The position numbers and the translations under genes are program-made. A stretch of DNA of 64,000 nt from Camelus bactrianus (taxonomy: Eukaryota > Chordata > Mammalia > Artiodactyla > Camelidae), in assembly GCF_048773025.1 (NCBI RefSeq), contig NC_133540.1, positions 76,821,501 to 76,885,500 of the forward strand. The letters are read 5' to 3'. A model generated the notes under the pieces. That model worked only from the letters and a program-made list of their open reading frames with translations, ran no database searches and was not told where the DNA came from. The first letter of the stretch is position 1. Each line of letters begins with the position of its first letter. Below, one piece after another: positions 59,320-64,000 of the stretch.

Positions 59320-61045
59320 TCATATTATCTTTAAATCTTTATTTCTCAAACAAGTACATTTTATTCAGCCACTTTTCATAATCAGGAATTGAGGTGTCTT
59401 CACTGTCTTTTGTATTCTTCTATGTGTACACTGCAACTTTTCAGAATTGAATACAATAGGTGAGATGTGGTATAACTGGGGTCCAAACTTGAGGAACCCT
59501 AAGGATTGATCTTCTCACTTTATCTAAGGACCACACCAGTATTAATATAGTTTAAGGTGGCATAAACTTGGGCAGACAATATTAGGAATCTTGCTGCTCT
59601 AGTAGAGGCAAGAACAGTGCAAAACTCAAAATTCATTCTCACAAACTTCTGTCAGTCAGATCTCCCTAAATCTTCACTTTATAGTTCTATTATTGGATCT
59701 ATAAAAAGCTATATATTTATATACAGTAAATTTTATCTCATTCAATTTAACCTGTCAAAAGTCTTCTAAATTCTGTTCTTTCAACCTACATGTTAGCTAT
59801 CTTTTTAGCACCGTATGGTGTATGTTATTATTGTGATCATCCAACAATTTCTGTTCATTAATATTTTATTCTTGAACTAAAACAATGTTTTCAGTCTAAT
59901 GGTCAGCCTAAGGTTACCAAAACATCTTATGCTTTATCCTCACAAAAGCAGTCAGGCAAAACGTATTAAAACTTAAAACTTAAAATGGTTTTGAAAACTC
60001 ATCTGCCTCTCAAACATTCACTTTCCATTAAAGTTGCAAAGAAATTGCTTACTTGGTAAAGACTCACTTCCGTTCTGACTTATTCACCTATTACCTTCTA
60101 ATTCATAAGATTTGTAGATGAAGAACAAACCTCTCCCAGCAGAGAATAATATTGTTTCAACTAAAAGCAGGAAACTTTATTCTTACATGTACTCTAATGG
60201 GAACCAGCATAAAGTCACTGTGATTGGAAAAATTTTTGCTTGTTTTGTTGTTGCAAACTTTCTGCATAATTCCTATTGGCATAGTCATTTTTCTTTAAGT
60301 CACTTGGAACTTCAATTCTTTCTATGCCTCATTCTGGGATTATTTTAAAATGCAGATGAGAAACTTAAAAAGTAATGGAAAGTAATTTAAAATAATCAGT
60401 ATCATTATTCAGTTAGCATTCCATTTCCAAAGTCTTCCCATAATACTTTCAGAAAACACATTCATCTTGTTCCAGTGATAATTCTTGGTGTTCACCAATT
60501 AGAGAAAGAAAGAAGTCAAATACACTATAGGAAAATATAGAATAACAAGAGAGGATAAGACTTTTATTTGATGTGAACCTGGCATGTAGTAATTTCTCAT
60601 TTGATATAGAGGTATGAAAAACAAGTAAAAATACAAGTTTTAAATTAATCGATACCAAAAGCCCTATATTCTTTGGTAGAAACTAGACTTGTGTAAACCT
60701 TTGAATAATATAATTAAGAATTCAACAATCCCTCTGTATGTAATTCACAGTTTCAAATGTCTACAGCGCTGATTCTGACCTTTCTAAACCCCATTAAGCT
60801 ATGTAAATACAGTACAAAGAAATGTGTACAGTGCATAAACAGTATTCTAACATCAATCAGACAAGGACACGTTGCCTCACTGTTGTCCCCAGTGCTTGTA
60901 AGAGTGCTGTTGAGGCATTAATACATCCTTGGTATTGATTTGTATATGACAGATCTACCATGGGACTTATTTTGTGGCCTTTCTGTTCAATATGTGGTTT
61001 GAGGGTGACCCCTATTTATAAGCATTATTTTGATATATTAAACAA
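59320..61045. other. no gene seen; 60720-61000 may be constrained
   Basis: Mostly plain. 60720-61000 is repeat-free with a varied texture (AGACAAGGACACGTTGCCTC, GTAAGAGTGCTGTTGAGGCA), but there is no direct evidence of function. Confidence 0.4.
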
Positions 61046-61047
61046 TT

Positions 61048-61542
61048 TGTGATGGCTAAATTTATGGGTCAACTTGCCTGGGCTAAAGGATGCCCAGATA
61101 GCTGGTAAAACGTTATTTGGGGGTGTGTTCTTGAGGGTCTGGAAGATACCAGCATTTGATCCAGCAGACAGAGAAAAGAGATTCATCCCTCACAATTATG
61201 TGAGGGCATCATCCAATCCGCTGAGGGTCTAAATACAACAAAAAGATGAAGGAAGGGCAAATTTTCTCTTTATTTTCTTGATCTGGGACATCATCTTTTC
61301 CTGCCCTAGGACATCAGAGCTGCTGGTTCTCTAGCTTTCTGACTCCAGAATCTACATCAGCTGGTTCTCAGACCTTTGAATTCAGACTGAAGTACACAAC
61401 CAGCTTTCCTCATTCTCCACCTTGCAAGACAGCAGCTTGTGAAACTCATGCCTTCCTAACTGTGTGAGACAATTCTTAGTATAAATCTCCTCTTATATAT
61501 CCTATTGCTTCTGTTTCTCTGGAGAACTCTGACTAATAAACA
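61048..61542 (+). mobile_element. ERVL solo LTR, MLT2 type
   Basis: It starts TGTGATGGCTAAATTTATGG. In order follow 'CAACTTGCCTGGGCTAAAGG', 'GATGCCCAGATAGCTGGTAA', 'GGGCATCATCCAATCCGCTG', 'CATCATCTTTTCCTGCCCTA', 'AACTGTGTGAGACAATTC', 'AGTATAAATCTCCTCTTATA' and 'CTGGAGAACTCTGACTAATA'. These are the landmarks of an MLT2-type LTR of the ERVL group. No internal region adjoins it. It is an ancient fossil, but close to full LTR length. Confidence 0.8.
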
Positions 61543-62033
61543 GGTATTACAAACATCTTTAGCAGTTTAATGAAAATAATAATCTTGAAATTTTTTGAAA
61601 AGGGAAAGGAAAGTAAAAGTCCAGGACCTCACATTAAATATCATAAAATGCTGATAGGACAGTGTTTGATTAGCTTGCTTAGTTACATTTTTTAATTACA
61701 CGATATTTATTATAGAAAATAAGAAAATATAAATAAGTCACCTCTACATGCATATATGCTTATAACCATATAAACACATATGAAGAATAAAAAGGAATTA
61801 AGTACTAAATATGTTTAGAATCTGTTTTTATTAACAGTATACTTAGAACATAATTTTACATCAAAAATATACTTCTAAAATATCATTTTGATGAATAATC
61901 AATATTTCATTTTGTGTGTAACCCAAACAAAAGTCCTTCTTGCCACAGCCTTAGGGCTTACCATGGTTATGAATTCAGAAAAAACAAAAGTAGAATTTGT
62001 TAATGGCTTGACAAAGATACCACTTATCCAATT

Positions 62034-62165
62034 GTATTAGTTTTCTATCTCTGTGTAACAAATTACTATATATATAACAACTTAAAACAATAGTAATTTA
62101 TTATCTCATGTTTTCTATGAGTCAGGATTGTGAGTGCTCAAGGTCTTAAAAGCTGAAATCAAAAT
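62034..62165 (-). mobile_element. MaLR-type LTR fragment
   Basis: 'TTGTATTAGTTTTCTATCTC', 'GTGTAACAAATTACTATA' and 'AACAACTTAAAACAATAGTA' are the reverse complement of the 3' end of the LTR type seen at 21595-22535. Only the end is present, and L1 sequence begins right after. Confidence 0.7.
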
Positions 62166-62167
62166 GT

Positions 62168-64000
62168 CAACCTACAGAAGACCAGTTGGTCTTCACACAG
62201 GACATTCCTTCCAAAAACAGCAGAGTACACATTCTTTTCAAGTGCACATGGAAAGTTCTCCAGAACAGATTACATGCTAAGCCACAAAAGAAGTCTTAAC
62301 GAATTTAAGAAGACAGAAATTATATCAAACATTTTTTCTGACCACAACAGTATGAAACTAGAAATCAATTATAGAAAGAAAAATGGGAGAAACACAAACA
62401 CATGGAAAATGATCAGCATGCTATTAAAAAAAAGTCAATGAAGAATTCAAAGAGGAAATCAGAAAATACCATGAGACAAATGAAAATGAAAACACAACTT
62501 TCTGAAATCTATGGGATGCAGCAAAAGCACTTCTAAGAGGGAAGTTTATAGCCATGCAAGCCTACCTAAAGAAACAAAAGAAATCTCAAATAAACAACTT
62601 AACCTACCATCTGAAGGAATTAGAAAGAGTAGGGGAAAAAAGTCAAAAGTTAGCAGAAGGTAGGAAATAATAAGGATCAGAGAGAAAAGAAATAAAGTTA
62701 AGACCCCCCCCTAAAAAAATAAAAAAAAATCAATAAAACCAAGAGCAGGTCTTATGAAAATATAAACAAAATTGATAAACCTTTAGCCAGGCTCATCAAG
62801 AAAAAAAGAAAGAGGACCCAAATAAAAAAAAATAAGAAATGAGAGAGGAAAAATAACAACCAATACCACAGAAATACAAAAAGTCATGAGAGAGTATGAT
62901 GAACAGTTATATGCAAACAAATTGGACAACCTAGAAAAATAGACAGGTTTCTAGAAAGATACAATCTCCCCCAAAACTGAATCAGGAAGAAACAGATAAT
63001 CTCAATAGACTAATCATTAAGCACTGAAATTGAATTTGCAATTAAAAAAAAAAAAACAAAACACAGCAGAAAAGGTCCAGAACCAGACCGCTTAACTGCA
63101 GAATTTTAACAAATGTATAAAGAAGTCCTAATATCTGTCCTTCTCACACTATTCCAAAAAATTGAAGAGGAGGGAATACTTTCAAATTCATTCTATAAGG
63201 CCACAATTACCTTGATACCAAAACCAGACAAAGACACCATAAAGAAAGAAAATTCCAAGCTAGTATCTCTAATGAATGTAGATACGAAAATCCTCAACAA
63301 AATTTTAGCAAACTGAATTCAACAATATATAAAAATGTTCATATACCATGATCAAGTGGGATTTATTCCAGGGTCAAAAGGATAGTTCAGTATCCAAAAA
63401 TCAACATGATGTATCACATTAAAAGAAGAAAGATAAAAATCACATGATCATCTCAGTAGACACAGGAAAAGCATTTGACCAAATTCAGCATCCTCTCATG
63501 ATAAAAAACTCCCATCAAAGTTGGTATAGAGGAAACATCTCAACATAATAAAGGCCATTTATGACCCACAGCTAACATACTCAAGAGTGAAAAGCTGAAA
63601 GCCTTTCCTCTTAGATCAGAAGTAAGACACAGCTGCTCACTTTAACTGCTTCTTCTTTAACTTCTTCTAGGTATTGGCAGTTCTAGCCACAGCAATCAAA
63701 GAAGAAAAAGAAATAAAAGTGATACAAATTGGAAGAGAAGTGAAACTGTCACTATTTTCAGATGATATGATAATATATATAGAAAACCCTAAAGTATCCA
63801 CCAAAAAACTATTAGAACTAATAAATGAATTCAGTAAAATTTCAGGATACAAGATTAATATACAAAGATATTTGCTTTTCTATATATTAATAAAGAAGCT
63901 ATCAAAAAGAGAATGCAAGAAAACAATCCCGTTTAAAATCACATGAAAAAGAATAAAATACCCAGGAATAAACTAAACCAAGGAGGTAAAAGACCTATAT
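62168..64000 (+). mobile_element. LINE-1 ORF2 fragment, endonuclease end to past the RT core
   Basis: It begins near the end of the endonuclease region ('CATTCCTTCCAAAAACAGCA', 'TTCTTTTCAAGTGCACATGG'). It runs through the spacer ('GCAGCAAAAGCACTTCTAAG') into the reverse transcriptase: 'ATTACCTTGATACCAAAACC' (the LIPKP block in the 63113-63316 frame) and the catalytic box at 63755-63766. That box reads F-S-D-D, so the usual Ala of FADD is Ser while both Asp remain. Stops break the frame between pieces and A/C-runs interrupt it near 62700. It continues past the window edge. Mid-age and inactive. Confidence 0.9.

Overview
The window is AT-rich, CpG-poor mammalian nuclear DNA. Its best species marker is one tRNA-derived SINE at 36503-36655. 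Its head, its B box and its tail (CCTCCATTAAA... AACCTAATTAC...CCCC) match the Vic-1 type SINE of camels, llamas and alpaca, so a camelid is the likely source. Which camelid cannot be told from here. I recognise no host protein-coding exon, no intact RNA gene and no CpG island. The long open frames are chance frames in AT-rich DNA or pieces of LINE-1 ORF2, so this is a gene desert or the inside of a very large intron.

Layout. 1-2480: an old L1 (+) split by a MaLR-type LTR (243-699) and by about 200 bp of another repeat (1315-1515). 2500-10140: mostly plain sequence with an old 69-bp tandem duplication at 6617. 10150-12700: LINE-2 (-) remnants and a second MaLR LTR. 14880-15710: an AT palindrome and two MIRs. 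20245-22535: an L1 (-) scrap and a MaLR LTR with a Tigger1-type DNA transposon inside. 24990-27840: an L2 (-) with a 2-kb L1 inserted. 27840-36060: mostly plain sequence, with one stretch (32640-33600) that reads like a conserved non-coding element. 36060-38350: an LTR-like patch, the camelid SINE, and an L2 (-) with a second Tigger1 copy. 39274-40161: the youngest-looking insertion, a 5'-truncated L1 with 11-bp target duplications. 42050-43850: a G-quadruplex motif, a short coding-like frame and three MIRs. 45050-47571: a 14-bp minisatellite, a CA/TG hairpin and a 240-bp segment present twice, 1.28 kb apart. 51172-51245: a retroposed 5' half of tRNA-Lys with 16-bp target duplications. 55915-62165: LTR-like and MLT2-type LTR remnants, an MIR and a candidate conserved element (57100-57700). 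62168-64000: L1 ORF2 running off the end.

No genes act together here. The history is one of nested insertions: L1 into L2, Tigger1 into L2, Tigger1 into an LTR, LTR into L1. The least ordinary items are the tRNA-half retropseudogene and the 240-bp local duplication. I did not find a convincing undescribed biological system. All family names are from recognition by eye, without a repeat library.
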